Of a DNA stretch of 64,000 bases, positions 55,218-64,000 are shown one piece after another. The stretch is from JAFMDF01 sp965222705 (GTDB lineage: Bacteria; Bacteroidota; Bacteroidia; Chitinophagales; Saprospiraceae): NCBI GenBank assembly GCA_965222705.1, contig CBDCUO010000045.1:7221-71220 (forward strand), in the 5' to 3' direction. Made by a program: the position numbers and the translations under genes. The notes below the pieces were generated by a model. The model had not been told where the DNA came from. It ran no database searches and saw only the letters and a program-made list of their open reading frames with translations. Every line of letters starts with the position of its first letter. Position 1 is the first letter of the stretch.

Positions 55218-56519
55218 TTAATGTTCCCCCGCCAAGGTTGATTTTATAGGTGGTATTTGAACGGCTTTAAGCAATGCTTCTTTATTTCCATCATAAGTTT
55301 TCACAATAGGATGTCCACCTCTGCTTAATCCTTTAAAAACGCCTTTATCCACTAAATCCCACAAGGCATATTTGGCTTGGCCTTCGATGGTAAACAAGCC
55401 AAAGTGATTTTCCGAACCGCCGGGATTCCCCGCATCTTTCCAATCCTCGTCAAAGGCTTCAAAATAAAAACAGGAAATATCCATTTTATTCGTCCATCCT
55501 CGTATTAGGGAATGATAAACAGCTTCCTTATATTCATCTGTTGCTTTGGAACCGCTTGCTCCATAAAATCCATTGGAAGCACTTGCCCAACCCGTTTCCC
55601 CAATATGAATCGGTTTTTCGATGCCTAAACCTTTCATATAAGCTGCTGTATTTTGCCATTGGGAAATAGCATAATCTCTGGCACGAACCATTGCTGCCTC
55701 CACTTTTTCTCTCGCTGATAAACTTTCTTCTGCTGCTGATATGCCCCAAAAATCAGGGTTGTAATGGGTGTCGTGCATGGGGTAGGTATGTAAGGACACA
55801 TAATCCACCGCTTGTATCAATTTTTCTAAATCCTCCACATGATATTCCGTACCGCCGCCGCCCCAAGAAGCAAAATTATCGGAACTGGTAATCCAAAGGT
55901 CGCTAGGCAATTTGCTCGTTTTTTTTAGTTCTTGTAATTGGTTCACATATTTTAAAATCACCCCTGGCTGCACAAAATAACTAGCTGCCCATTTTACCAT
56001 TGCTTCATTGCCCACCGCAATGATTTTTACGATGTCGGGGTATTTATTAGCTAAGGCTACGGCTGTTTGAATTTCCTTTGTATTGGCTTCTACGTCTTCT
56101 TTATCGTGGTTAGGATTAGCTGTAAAAGCATTTTCACAATTAATCCATGCACCCAACATTACATACATTTCGAAGGAGGCGTCTTCTTTTTTTAATTGGC
56201 GAATGGCTTCCAGTACATTAGCCGCATGGGGGAAATGAACATTATAGGTTCGTATTATTTTAATGCCCATCGCAGCGAGGATTTGCATATCCTCTTTCAA
56301 CTGTTCTATTGTCGGTTGTATATCGCGGGTGTTTTTGCGGTAGCCGCCGTAAGAGATGGCTAAATAGGCAGGATTCCCTAAAATATCTTTAGCGGTCATT
56401 GTTTTTTCGATTGGTGTTTCGTTCCCCTGTTTAGGAGCTTGCTTTTGATTACAGGAACAATGGAATGCTATAATCATAATAGCAACCACAAATTTTACGA
56501 CTATTACTCTTATTTTCAT
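55218..56519 (-). CDS. GH17-like glycoside hydrolase lipoprotein (predicted beta-1,3-glucanase)
   Basis: About 433 aa from ATG 56519; an ATG at 56552 would add eleven charged residues before the signal. Lipoprotein signal ending AFHCSCNQK. The barrel contains the predicted acid/base in KIIAVGNEAMVKW and the nucleophile in HIGETGWAS, plus late FYFEAFDEDWKD, all in GH17 style. It would cut beta-1,3-glucan at the cell envelope. It is followed by the sugar symporter (18 bp) and preceded by the phosphorylase gene (121 bp from its end to this start), forming a catabolic operon. Confidence 0.8.
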   Translation of the reverse strand: MKIRVIVVKFVVAIMIIAFHCSCNQKQAPKQGNETPIEKTMTAKDILGNPAYLAISYGGYRKNTRDIQPTIEQLKEDMQILAAMGIKIIRTYNVHFPHAANVLEAIRQLKKEDASFEMYVMLGAWINCENAFTANPNHDKEDVEANTKEIQTAVALANKYPDIVKIIAVGNEAMVKWAASYFVQPGVILKYVNQLQELKKTSKLPSDLWITSSDNFASWGGGGTEYHVEDLEKLIQAVDYVSLHTYPMHDTHYNPDFWGISAAEESLSAREKVEAAMVRARDYAISQWQNTAAYMKGLGIEKPIHIGETGWASASNGFYGASGSKATDEYKEAVYHSLIRGWTNKMDISCFYFEAFDEDWKDAGNPGGSENHFGLFTIEGQAKYALWDLVDKGVFKGLSRGGHPIVKTYDGNKEALLKAVQIPPIKSTLAGEH

Positions 56520-56640
56520 CTCAACTCTGTTTCTCTTATGATTCTTTGTCAATTTGGGTGATTTGGAAGTCAGCAGGTTGGCATTTCATTTTTTTCCTGT
56601 CGTCAAAAATAAATTACCAACCTACTGACCACCCAAACTG

Positions 56641-59600
56641 TCAAAGAACGGCTTTGATTTGAACCAAAATCTGAATAATATCACCCGTTCTTTCAAAAAC
56701 CTGTTGACTACTTGCTGCATCCAAACTTAATGTGGTAAATTGCTTCCCATCCTTATTTTTATCAATTACTTCCAATCTGTTTTCATTGGAAAGCTGATAA
56801 ATAATCGGCACTTGGCAATAGGTAAAGGCAAGGCAATTTTTTGTTATAGGCAATTGCCTATGCTTATTATGAACATCCACATATTCCAGCACTTTAGGTT
56901 GTGTCAGAAATTCTTCTTTTCTCAATAAACAAGGATTGAAATAAAGTTGTCCTCCTTCCACAAAAACCCCCAACTCTCCAAATCTGCATAAAATATCTTC
57001 TTTGACCTGACCAGTCATTCCCGGTTGTTGCGCGCCTCTTCCAGCGGGTGTATGCGAATAAGGGTCGGTCGGAAATGCACCGTAGAGTTGAGGGGACTTG
57101 TGTACGCCAATGCCTTCATTAATTTCGTAATAATGCGCTACTAATCTACCAATTACCTCATCGCTCTCGTTTGCTTTAATCGCTTTTAGACAACACTCCT
57201 GTACCGCCAATTGCAATTTGGAAACCATGTGCCAATAGATAGAACCCAATCCCTCGTATCCGAAAAACGTTCCTGACCTTCCCGTAAAGGCTTTGTGGTT
57301 AAATAGTTCCTCAAAGATTTGAAGCACTACATCCTTTTCTTTTTTTACAAGGGAAGCGTAGTCGGTGGCTTCTAGGTTTTCTAAGGCAGTGTTTACATCC
57401 GCTGCGTTTCTAAAATTACCATTGAAGTGGTACTGCCCTTTTACATCTTTTTCAATCAACTGCTTATTGTTTTGACGAACCAGTTGTTGTAGTAATTGAC
57501 TTTTAGCAATAGCCGTTGCTGGAATCCTATTTTTTTCCATAAATCCAGGTAAGTCCTTATTGGGATAAAGGATATAGCTGTACTGGTCTGCTCTAAACAA
57601 TTTACTGCTTTTCAAAGCATCTAAAACGGCAACTGCTTCTCTGGAAGATAGATAGCCTGCACTTAAAACCGCCACTTGTCCTTCCAACATTTCACTTAAA
57701 TACGCAATGGAAACTTCGGTATCATTTTCAACCGTCATCAAATTATACGCATGGTATAAGTGGTCGCTTCTTTTATTTGCTCTAATGGAATGTTCCAAAT
57801 ATTGCAGGCTTATCTCCACAAAGTGCTTTAAATCTTCCAAACTTACGAGCGTCTTTTTACCTGAAAAAGATTGCTCATAAATCTTTAGTCGGTATTCACT
57901 ACCAGCTTGGCCCAAAGCATCTAGGATTAGCTTGCGGTTACTATCGTTAATCGAACCAGTTAATAAAGATTGATGTTTATCAAAAGTTTGTACTATCTGT
58001 TGGAAAAAGTCTGCCAATTCCTTGGAGATTTCCACGGCTTCCAATGTTGTGGAATCAAAAATACCTTTAAAAAAATTTAAAAATCGCCTTAAATAATAAA
58101 GCGTTACCATAGATACGCCATTGCCGACCAAAGCATTATTGGCATCATTCCATTCGGGGCGTTGGGTGTTCATCCAAATACCGCCTTCGGGAATAAAATT
58201 GGATAGTTTTGCCAATACAGCCGCTAGTATTTTTTCAATGAAATTGACTTTATAGAGGTCGCCATTTTGATTTTGTAATAAAGCCCCATCTGCTCCAATT
58301 GCTGCTCTATGTTGGCGAATTTTTTGGTCTAAGGCATGGTCGAATTCAATGGTGTCTTTTGGGTTGTCGAGTATAGCTTCGTATCGTTTTATTCTATAAG
58401 GCACATTGGCATAGACAAAGAGGTCTTTATTGAAATAATTTTCTAAGCTGCCAGGCGCATGGTTTTCAATAAACTCCAAAAATTTCAACAAATAGATAAT
58501 TTGATGGTCGCCCCAATAGCCGATATACGACCAGGGGTCATCGGGTTCAATGGTTTCCCAATCAAAGCCGTCTTTGGTCACTCTATAAGGATTGTAGCCG
58601 TCGAAAGTAGAAGCATTTAAAAATTTATGAATCATACTTTCTATAAATGCCGGATAGGAGTGGGCTAAGGCTTCCCAATTTTGAAAAATATCCCTCCAAT
58701 TGCCTTCATAGTCCAATATTTTTGAACCATCCAACTCGCTTTGTGTATTGATGGAGAATTGATTCCACGGTCGGCTAGGGTCGCCATGCCTTCTACTAAA
58801 TTTAAGCGGCATATATTCTAAACAGAGTCGTTTAAAATCGCTATCATCGCTTTGATTGGCTACTGCTTTTAGTTGAGTTAGGGAAAATACACCTGACAAT
58901 TCGGCTATTCTATTTTTAAAATTATTAAAAATCGCCTTGTTGGCTTTCGCCAAATAAGCACTAAAGTCCCATTTTTCTATTTGATAATTATTATCGAAGA
59001 TACCTCCCCGCATAATATTAAAAAGGGTATTCGCAAAATGACGGGTATCTCTAAGCTTATCGGCGGTCAATTGAAAACCGTCTGAAGCAGCATTTAATTC
59101 AATTAATCTTTGCGTACCCAAGTCAATATCTTGTTGTACCATTTCGGCTAATTGCTTTTCATGTTTAATCGTTTTAACAATTCGAGCAATGTCCGCATGG
59201 TTTTGATTGACGTTGGCGATAATCATCCATTCTTTTTCCGCATTAGCCGAAAGCACCATTTCCGTATAGATAAAATAAGCGCCCTTTTCTGCTTTAACAT
59301 CTGTTTCTTCTTGGATGGATTTTCCTTTCCTAAAATTTTTTAATTGTAAAGAAGATAGCTGATAGGTAGGGTTCTCTAATCCAATAGACCAAGCAATATT
59401 GGCTTTAAGGGCTTCGCTAGGTTCTGCTCTATCAACGATGATGGCACTTAGGGCATAAATTCCCAAACCCGTTGCTTTTTCCAATTCACTTCTTTTATAG
59501 GCATCCACCAAATTACTGGTACCGTTTTGCAAGTCGCTCGGTACGCCATAGGGCATGATGTTTTGAATGCCATCCAACACCTCTATTTTAAATACATCAG

Positions 59601-60099
59601 GGGCGTTATTGAGGAGCGTAGCTTTCCTTACAAAACCAAACTGATTGCTGGAATTCCACTGGTATCGAAAAGTTAATGCAAGGTCATGATTGATTTCTTC
59701 AAAAATTATTTTGTTGCCATAAACATTTTTGTACAAATTTCTAGTCACCTCGTACGGACCATCAAACCTTTCTGAAAGCGGCTCCCATATTTGAATGCTA
59801 CCCTCCTTGTGAATCCGAAAAATGCTTTTACTACCAGTAATGTCCGCCGATTCGGTAATTTTATCAGAGGTATAATAAGGGAATAATGCGTAGTTCGCAT
59901 TCTTTCTTCCCGCACTCAAGCCGCCATTACTGGCAATAAATAGCCAGTGGTTGGAATCACTTACAATACTCATAAAAAACGGCGGCATTTCATCACAATT
60001 TGAAATTTTGTAGAAACTTTCGCCGCCGATTTTCACCTCGCTTATGGCTATTGGTGGGTGGGTTGCTGTTTTGTATTTAATGCCTACTGTGTTCATCAA
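56641..60099 (-). CDS. Very large predicted beta-1,3-glucan phosphorylase (GH94/GH149/GH161-like)
   Basis: 1152 aa, no signal peptide, so cytoplasmic. The N-terminal half is a beta-sandwich of the kind seen in GH94-related phosphorylases (GNKIIFEEINHDLALTFRYQ). The C-terminal half is an (alpha/alpha)6 barrel with RPEWNDANNALVGNGVSMVT, the loop carrying the expected catalytic aspartate of the clan, and NKQLIEKDVKGQYHFNGNFR later on. GH149 and GH161 beta-1,3-oligoglucan phosphorylases have this size, whereas cellobiose phosphorylases are shorter. It would convert imported laminari-oligosaccharides to glucose 1-phosphate. It is flanked by GH17 and GH16 genes. The exact family is not certain. Confidence 0.7.
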   Translation of the reverse strand: MMNTVGIKYKTATHPPIAISEVKIGGESFYKISNCDEMPPFFMSIVSDSNHWLFIASNGGLSAGRKNANYALFPYYTSDKITESADITGSKSIFRIHKEGSIQIWEPLSERFDGPYEVTRNLYKNVYGNKIIFEEINHDLALTFRYQWNSSNQFGFVRKATLLNNAPDVFKIEVLDGIQNIMPYGVPSDLQNGTSNLVDAYKRSELEKATGLGIYALSAIIVDRAEPSEALKANIAWSIGLENPTYQLSSLQLKNFRKGKSIQEETDVKAEKGAYFIYTEMVLSANAEKEWMIIANVNQNHADIARIVKTIKHEKQLAEMVQQDIDLGTQRLIELNAASDGFQLTADKLRDTRHFANTLFNIMRGGIFDNNYQIEKWDFSAYLAKANKAIFNNFKNRIAELSGVFSLTQLKAVANQSDDSDFKRLCLEYMPLKFSRRHGDPSRPWNQFSINTQSELDGSKILDYEGNWRDIFQNWEALAHSYPAFIESMIHKFLNASTFDGYNPYRVTKDGFDWETIEPDDPWSYIGYWGDHQIIYLLKFLEFIENHAPGSLENYFNKDLFVYANVPYRIKRYEAILDNPKDTIEFDHALDQKIRQHRAAIGADGALLQNQNGDLYKVNFIEKILAAVLAKLSNFIPEGGIWMNTQRPEWNDANNALVGNGVSMVTLYYLRRFLNFFKGIFDSTTLEAVEISKELADFFQQIVQTFDKHQSLLTGSINDSNRKLILDALGQAGSEYRLKIYEQSFSGKKTLVSLEDLKHFVEISLQYLEHSIRANKRSDHLYHAYNLMTVENDTEVSIAYLSEMLEGQVAVLSAGYLSSREAVAVLDALKSSKLFRADQYSYILYPNKDLPGFMEKNRIPATAIAKSQLLQQLVRQNNKQLIEKDVKGQYHFNGNFRNAADVNTALENLEATDYASLVKKEKDVVLQIFEELFNHKAFTGRSGTFFGYEGLGSIYWHMVSKLQLAVQECCLKAIKANESDEVIGRLVAHYYEINEGIGVHKSPQLYGAFPTDPYSHTPAGRGAQQPGMTGQVKEDILCRFGELGVFVEGGQLYFNPCLLRKEEFLTQPKVLEYVDVHNKHRQLPITKNCLAFTYCQVPIIYQLSNENRLEVIDKNKDGKQFTTLSLDAASSQQVFERTGDIIQILVQIKAVL

Positions 60100-60119
60100 A
60101 GTGTTCTTTTATCTATTTA

Positions 60120-60650
60120 CTAATTTACTTCCTGATAAACCCTTACATAATCCACCAACATCGTTTGTGGAAAAGGCGTTTGGTCGGTCGGGAAGCCTAC
60201 ATAATTTCCACCAACGGCTACATTCAAAATGATAAAAAACGGATGGTCATAGACCCATTCTCCCGAAGCATCATCCGGCGTAATTCTTTGATAGAGCGTC
60301 TCATCCACAAAAAAGTCTATATAGTCAGTCGTCCATTCGACTGCAAAGATGTGAAAATCTGTATCAAATCGGGCTTTTTCAAAACCAAAACTTTTAGTGA
60401 CAGCCGCCCCACCCGAATATCCGGGTCCATGTATAGAGCCATGAATGAGATTGGTCTCTTGTCCCCGATATTCCATTATGTCAATCTCACCGCATTGTGG
60501 CCATCCAACCGCATCTATATCTGCCCCCAACAACCAAAAGGCTGGCCAAATACCAGGCCCCCAAGGCATTTTTATACGAGCTTCAAAACGCCCATAGGCC
60601 TGCTCGAATAATCCTTGCGTTTTGATTCGTCCAGAAGTAAAAGGAATATT
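60120..60650 (-). pseudogene. GH16 beta-glucanase, N-terminally truncated
   Basis: The frame reads NIPFTSGRIKTQGLFEQAYG and continues RFEARIKMPWGPGIWPAFW, the catalytic signature GEIDIMEYRG (E-x-D-x-x-E) and the usual VDYVRVYQEVN end. The first ~100 residues of the domain and the signal peptide are absent: the gene is joined out of frame to the upstream GH-A gene at about 60650. An internal ATG at 60569 would omit essential strands, so activity is doubtful. Intact, this would be a secreted laminarinase-type enzyme. Confidence 0.8.
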
Positions 60651-62541
60651 TTACCAATACGGCTGGGTTCGCTCCCCACCAAAGTTCTGGACCAAAAGCT
60701 ACTTTAAAATGTTTCAACGATTTTTTGCCATTCAATTCAAAACCGAAGGGTGCATTTCCATTGTAAATATCTATGTTAGGCCCATAATTGGCTTCTGGAT
60801 ACAAGCCAAAAAAATCGCCCTCGTAGCCCCAATGATAATGCCCTGTCCGATAAAAACCGTTCAAGTCAAAGTACTTGCTATTCCAATTAAAATCAGCTCG
60901 ATAGACTTGTACGCGATTTCGGGAAGCTAATTGCAAATTGCCTTGAGGGGTTTCGACTATCCGAGTCCGGCCTCTGTTTTCGTAGAAAATTTCGTTAATG
61001 GGATTTTCGGCGACATTGCCTAATATATTAAAAGAGACATTGGCTCGAACGCTTTCACTAGGTTTTGCTTCTATACCGATGTAATAGGACTGCATATGGC
61101 CAAAACCCAATTCATCTGGAAATTTTAGCTCATCAGGGTCCGCATCATCGGGCGTTGAAATCAATTGACCACCTGTGCTATAGGTAGCTAGGTCTGCTCT
61201 CAAACTGCTCAACCGAACCTTTTTTAATTCTTCCCCTATTAAAGCGGCTTTATCCCCTCTTGCCTTTATCACGGCATCCATTAATTGAATATTGGAAAAA
61301 TAATTGTTAACAGACGCTGCTGTAAGGCCAGCAGCATAGGGATTCAAACTATGCGCTTCCTTTAAGGCATAATAAGCTGCTCGTGGGAATAATTGATACA
61401 GCCCTCGTTGATTGGTTGGTCCTTTGGCACAGATGCCAAACCATTCTTCGTTCATATTATTTTCGCCTTCTGCATAGTCTCTTGCGTAGCCGCCATTATG
61501 CCAAGAGGCATTATTATCGTGAACATCTAAGTTTTTGGTTTGACCAAACTTCCACCACCCATCGCTAAATTGAAAAGTAAAACCACCTATAGAATTATCC
61601 GCTTTTCCTAAGCCTGCTGCATTTTCATAAATTTCTTTCCAATTGCCGACCATGTAATATGCCTGAGAAAATTGGTCTTCTGCATTTTCCAGTGCATTAA
61701 AAGCATCTGCCCCAAACTCGGTAAACACAATAGGCTTATTCAATTTATCTTTAACCACTTGAAACATATCTCCAAAGGAAACACCACGATAAGAGTTAGT
61801 CCCATATATGTCCACATCTTTACATTCCTCTGCCACAATATCTATAAATAGTACATCGCCATTACAAATTGCCACGGGATGCGAACCATCAATGGCTTTC
61901 ATTTTTATGGCTGCTTCATTCATCAATCTATACATGGGTCTTCCACGCTGTTCGCCAATAAATCTCTTTTCTTCTTCATCATCCGGAAAATCCTCTGTTT
62001 CTGCCCCTGCCCAAAAAAGACCATAGTTATTTTCATTACCCAATAAGAAAAATAATAGTCCTGGTGTGTTTTTATAAGTTTCCGCCATCTGGGTAACTTC
62101 AGATAATAAAAGCGCTTGGGTGGCGGCGTTACTATAATCCGTTACGGCTACCCAAGCACCATTTAACGTCAATCCATAGCGACCAAAGGAATGGTTTAAC
62201 ATGGTGTATATACCGTACTTTTCATAAATGTAGGTAATCCATTTAGGTTGAATCCCAGTATATACCCGTATGGTGTTGACCCCCATATTTTTTAGGAGCG
62301 ACATCTCGGAATCTAATGCGGACTTAATAATATCATCTGGTTGACTCCACAAGCTGTAATTAAAGTTCGTACCAATCGGGAAATAATCCCAATTCATACC
62401 ATTGACCATAAAGTCCTTGCCGTCAACTACCAATTTTATCCCTTTATTATTATGTACAACCGACACTTGATTACTTTGTGCAAAAGAGGAAGTGATAAAA
62501 AAGAGGAAAACTAATTGTAGAATGAGGTTTTTCATTGTCAT
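60583..62541 (-). CDS. Secreted clan GH-A glycoside hydrolase, 3' end chimeric
   Basis: 652 aa from ATG 62541. Signal peptide (LILQLVFLFFITSSFAQ). A (beta/alpha)8 barrel (~25-330) has the predicted acid/base in LFFLLGNENNYG and the nucleophile in PIVFTEFGADAF, the GH2/GH5 style of clan GH-A. A C-terminal beta-rich region (~440-625) includes ELWWGANPAVLVKYS. The last ~21 residues (FYFWTNQNARII ... LWAF) are out-of-frame GH16 sequence, so the natural end was lost in a deletion at ~60650. The enzyme core may still work. Probably the first gene of the glucan operon; divergent from the sensor at 62797 across 255 bp. Confidence 0.75.
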   Translation of the reverse strand: MTMKNLILQLVFLFFITSSFAQSNQVSVVHNNKGIKLVVDGKDFMVNGMNWDYFPIGTNFNYSLWSQPDDIIKSALDSEMSLLKNMGVNTIRVYTGIQPKWITYIYEKYGIYTMLNHSFGRYGLTLNGAWVAVTDYSNAATQALLLSEVTQMAETYKNTPGLLFFLLGNENNYGLFWAGAETEDFPDDEEEKRFIGEQRGRPMYRLMNEAAIKMKAIDGSHPVAICNGDVLFIDIVAEECKDVDIYGTNSYRGVSFGDMFQVVKDKLNKPIVFTEFGADAFNALENAEDQFSQAYYMVGNWKEIYENAAGLGKADNSIGGFTFQFSDGWWKFGQTKNLDVHDNNASWHNGGYARDYAEGENNMNEEWFGICAKGPTNQRGLYQLFPRAAYYALKEAHSLNPYAAGLTAASVNNYFSNIQLMDAVIKARGDKAALIGEELKKVRLSSLRADLATYSTGGQLISTPDDADPDELKFPDELGFGHMQSYYIGIEAKPSESVRANVSFNILGNVAENPINEIFYENRGRTRIVETPQGNLQLASRNRVQVYRADFNWNSKYFDLNGFYRTGHYHWGYEGDFFGLYPEANYGPNIDIYNGNAPFGFELNGKKSLKHFKVAFGPELWWGANPAVLVKYSFYFWTNQNARIIRAGLWAF

Positions 62542-62796
62542 CTTTGTTTAATTTATAAAGCCTTTTTGTGTGTGACATCTATTTCCTATTTGAATGTTAA
62601 TGGTGGGATTATAATGTCTATTGGAAAGTACTCTAAAATTTTTGATTAGGTCAAAATTAACCTTAAATTAACAAGGCAACCTAAAAAACACCTCAACAAT
62701 TATTTCATCATTTCAAAAAAAAACTTCATCAAAATTTTGAATTAAATGCCTTAAACCGTTGATTATTAGGTATATTTACCTTTTACAAAACTATAC

Positions 62797-64000
62797 GTGT
62801 ACAAAATAAATTACATCATAAAGCCTACCTTTTGTTTTTTTACTTTCCTGCTGTTGGGGCATTCTGTTGCTGCTTTTTATGGAAAGTACCCCATTCAAAT
62901 TTTCACTTCAGCCGACTATAAAGCAGGCATTCAGAATATTGACTTTGCTCAAAATAGAAACCTGACTCTTTTTGTAGCCAACAATTTGGGCGTGCTATCC
63001 TATAATGGGAATAATTGGGAAGTGCATGCTTACAAAACAGGCAAGAAGATACGGTCCTTAGCATTTGATGAAAAAGCAAACCGATTATATGCAGGGTTAC
63101 AAGGAGAATTTGGCTATTTTAATGAAGATTGGCATTTCGTTTCCCTAATAGAAAAAATACCCGCCGTTTCTCGAAATTTTGATGAAGTTTGGGATGTATT
63201 TTTGTTCAATTCTAACGTCTATTTTTGCACTTTTCAGGGTATTTATGTGTATGATGGTCAATCCATTTCGGTTATTGAACAGGAAGGCGGCTTTAATAAG
63301 TCTTTTCATATTAATGGAAAATTATTTACGCAAAATCAGCAAGGCAAACTTTTTGAAATACAAGAACTAGAGCTTGTTCCTACCAATCTACAAAACCAAA
63401 GCCAACTCCTAATTGCTGGCATTATTCCCCAAGCTGAGGGCTATCTATTGTTTTATAATTCCGGGAAAATCGAATTTTCTACCCCTTTTAACATCAACGA
63501 AAAATACTATGACCTAACAAAAGCCTTAAAAGGGAGATATGTCAATCATGTACTTCAACTACCGGACACCCGATTAGTTATTGCCACCCAAACTTCCGGA
63601 TTATTTATCTATGATATTCAGCAACAAAGCTTAGAAAATATTACTCGGCAAGATGGCTTACCAACAAATGCCTGCTTGCGTACTTTCCAAGATTATGTCG
63701 GCAATTTATGGGTCGGCACTCAAAACGGCATTGTATTGATAGACATCAACTCTCCCATGCGATTTGTAAACCAAGACCTAAAAATACAGGGAAGTGGTTA
63801 TGAAGTTTTTGAAACTGTAGAAGGTACTTATTATACGACCTCTAATGGCATTTACTTTTTAGCAAAAAATAACACTCAAAGTACCTTTCTAAAAGAAACG
63901 GAAGGCCCTGCCTATGGTATGCAAAAGATTGCGGGAAAACTCTATGCAGGCCATCATACGGGTTTATTTCTTTTAGAAAATGGCGTCGCCAAACAGTTAG
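62797..64000 (+). CDS. Two-component-regulator-propeller sensor protein, 5' part
   Basis: Open frame from GTG 62797 to the window end (~401 codons). Signal/anchor FCFFTFLLLGHSVAAF, then beta-propeller blades of the two-component-regulator type: NRLYAGLQGEFGYFNEDWHF, TRLVIATQTSGLFIYDIQQQ, and the diagnostic QDGLPTNACLRTFQDYVGN followed by LWVGTQNGI. Such periplasmic propellers belong to hybrid two-component or HTH regulators that sense glycans. Being divergent from the glucan genes, it is the best candidate for their regulator. A start further upstream is unlikely because GTG directly precedes the signal. Confidence 0.8.
   Translation, partial: MYKINYIIKPTFCFFTFLLLGHSVAAFYGKYPIQIFTSADYKAGIQNIDFAQNRNLTLFVANNLGVLSYNGNNWEVHAYKTGKKIRSLAFDEKANRLYAGLQGEFGYFNEDWHFVSLIEKIPAVSRNFDEVWDVFLFNSNVYFCTFQGIYVYDGQSISVIEQEGGFNKSFHINGKLFTQNQQGKLFEIQELELVPTNLQNQSQLLIAGIIPQAEGYLLFYNSGKIEFSTPFNINEKYYDLTKALKGRYVNHVLQLPDTRLVIATQTSGLFIYDIQQQSLENITRQDGLPTNACLRTFQDYVGNLWVGTQNGIVLIDINSPMRFVNQDLKIQGSGYEVFETVEGTYYTTSNGIYFLAKNNTQSTFLKETEGPAYGMQKIAGKLYAGHHTGLFLLENGVAKQL

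Noticed and set aside
1..64000. tRNA, rRNA, tmRNA or replication origin
   Set aside because: No cloverleaf, rRNA-like or DnaA-box cluster signals were noticed when reading both strands; a covariance-model scan could overturn this.

Overview
The window reads as a chromosome segment of a Bacteroidota bacterium, most likely a Saprospiria-type or similar marine/aquatic member. This is inferred from several traits: AT-rich intergenic DNA without Shine-Dalgarno signals, outer-membrane CarboxypepD_reg/TonB barrel proteins, PadR plus prefix-domain ABC permease pairs, DUF6090-type genes, two-component propeller sensors, PD40 lipoproteins and an M61 peptidase. No rRNA, tRNA or CRISPR array was seen.

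Layout. 1-12303: two PadR regulator + MacB/FtsX-like permease units flank a molybdenum hydroxylase pair (2Fe-2S subunit and Tat-exported Moco subunit) and two divergent genes with concanavalin-like domains. 12417-21779: a LytS/LytR-type two-component pair, a DUF4386 membrane protein with a metallo-beta-lactamase-fold lipoprotein, a membrane AraC regulator, a decayed serine hydrolase, a TPR protein and a PD40 lipoprotein. 21866-24105 is a graveyard: a miniature inverted-repeat element is split by a complete IS481-like insertion sequence and abuts two broken DUF6090-type genes, one of them cut by a GC-rich palindromic repeat. 24306-35081: a predicted adenylyl cyclase with a voltage-sensor-like membrane region, an AraC regulator, an M28-S41 peptidase fusion, an M61 peptidase and an SH3-domain lipoprotein. 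35405-37433: an ISAzo13-like transposase and repeat-rich debris. 37434-49969: a TonB-type barrel, a GlxA-like regulator, a small barrel protein, a serine hydrolase, a Stf0 sulfotransferase, and an ECF sigma / anti-sigma-like / unknown / ABC ATPase / FtsX permease block.

50192-64000 looks like a beta-1,3-glucan (laminarin-type) utilisation locus without SusC/SusD in view: two GH17-like enzymes each paired with a GPH-family sugar transporter (one transporter frameshifted), a very large predicted cytoplasmic beta-1,3-glucan phosphorylase, a secreted clan GH-A enzyme fused out of frame by deletion to the C-terminal half of a GH16 glucanase, and a divergent two-component-propeller sensor running off the window. 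Inferred flow: GH16/GH17 cleave glucan outside, the MFS carrier imports oligosaccharides, and the phosphorylase degrades them to glucose 1-phosphate.

Most notable: (i) the cyclase with nine basic residues at exact three-residue spacing in its S4-like helix and a coiled-coil insert inside the catalytic domain; (ii) a family of roughly 180-224 bp non-coding elements (three copies) sharing terminal inverted repeats and a hairpin whose stem changes are compensated; (iii) two unrelated insertion sequences that both appear to use an A8G slippery run for -1 frameshifting.
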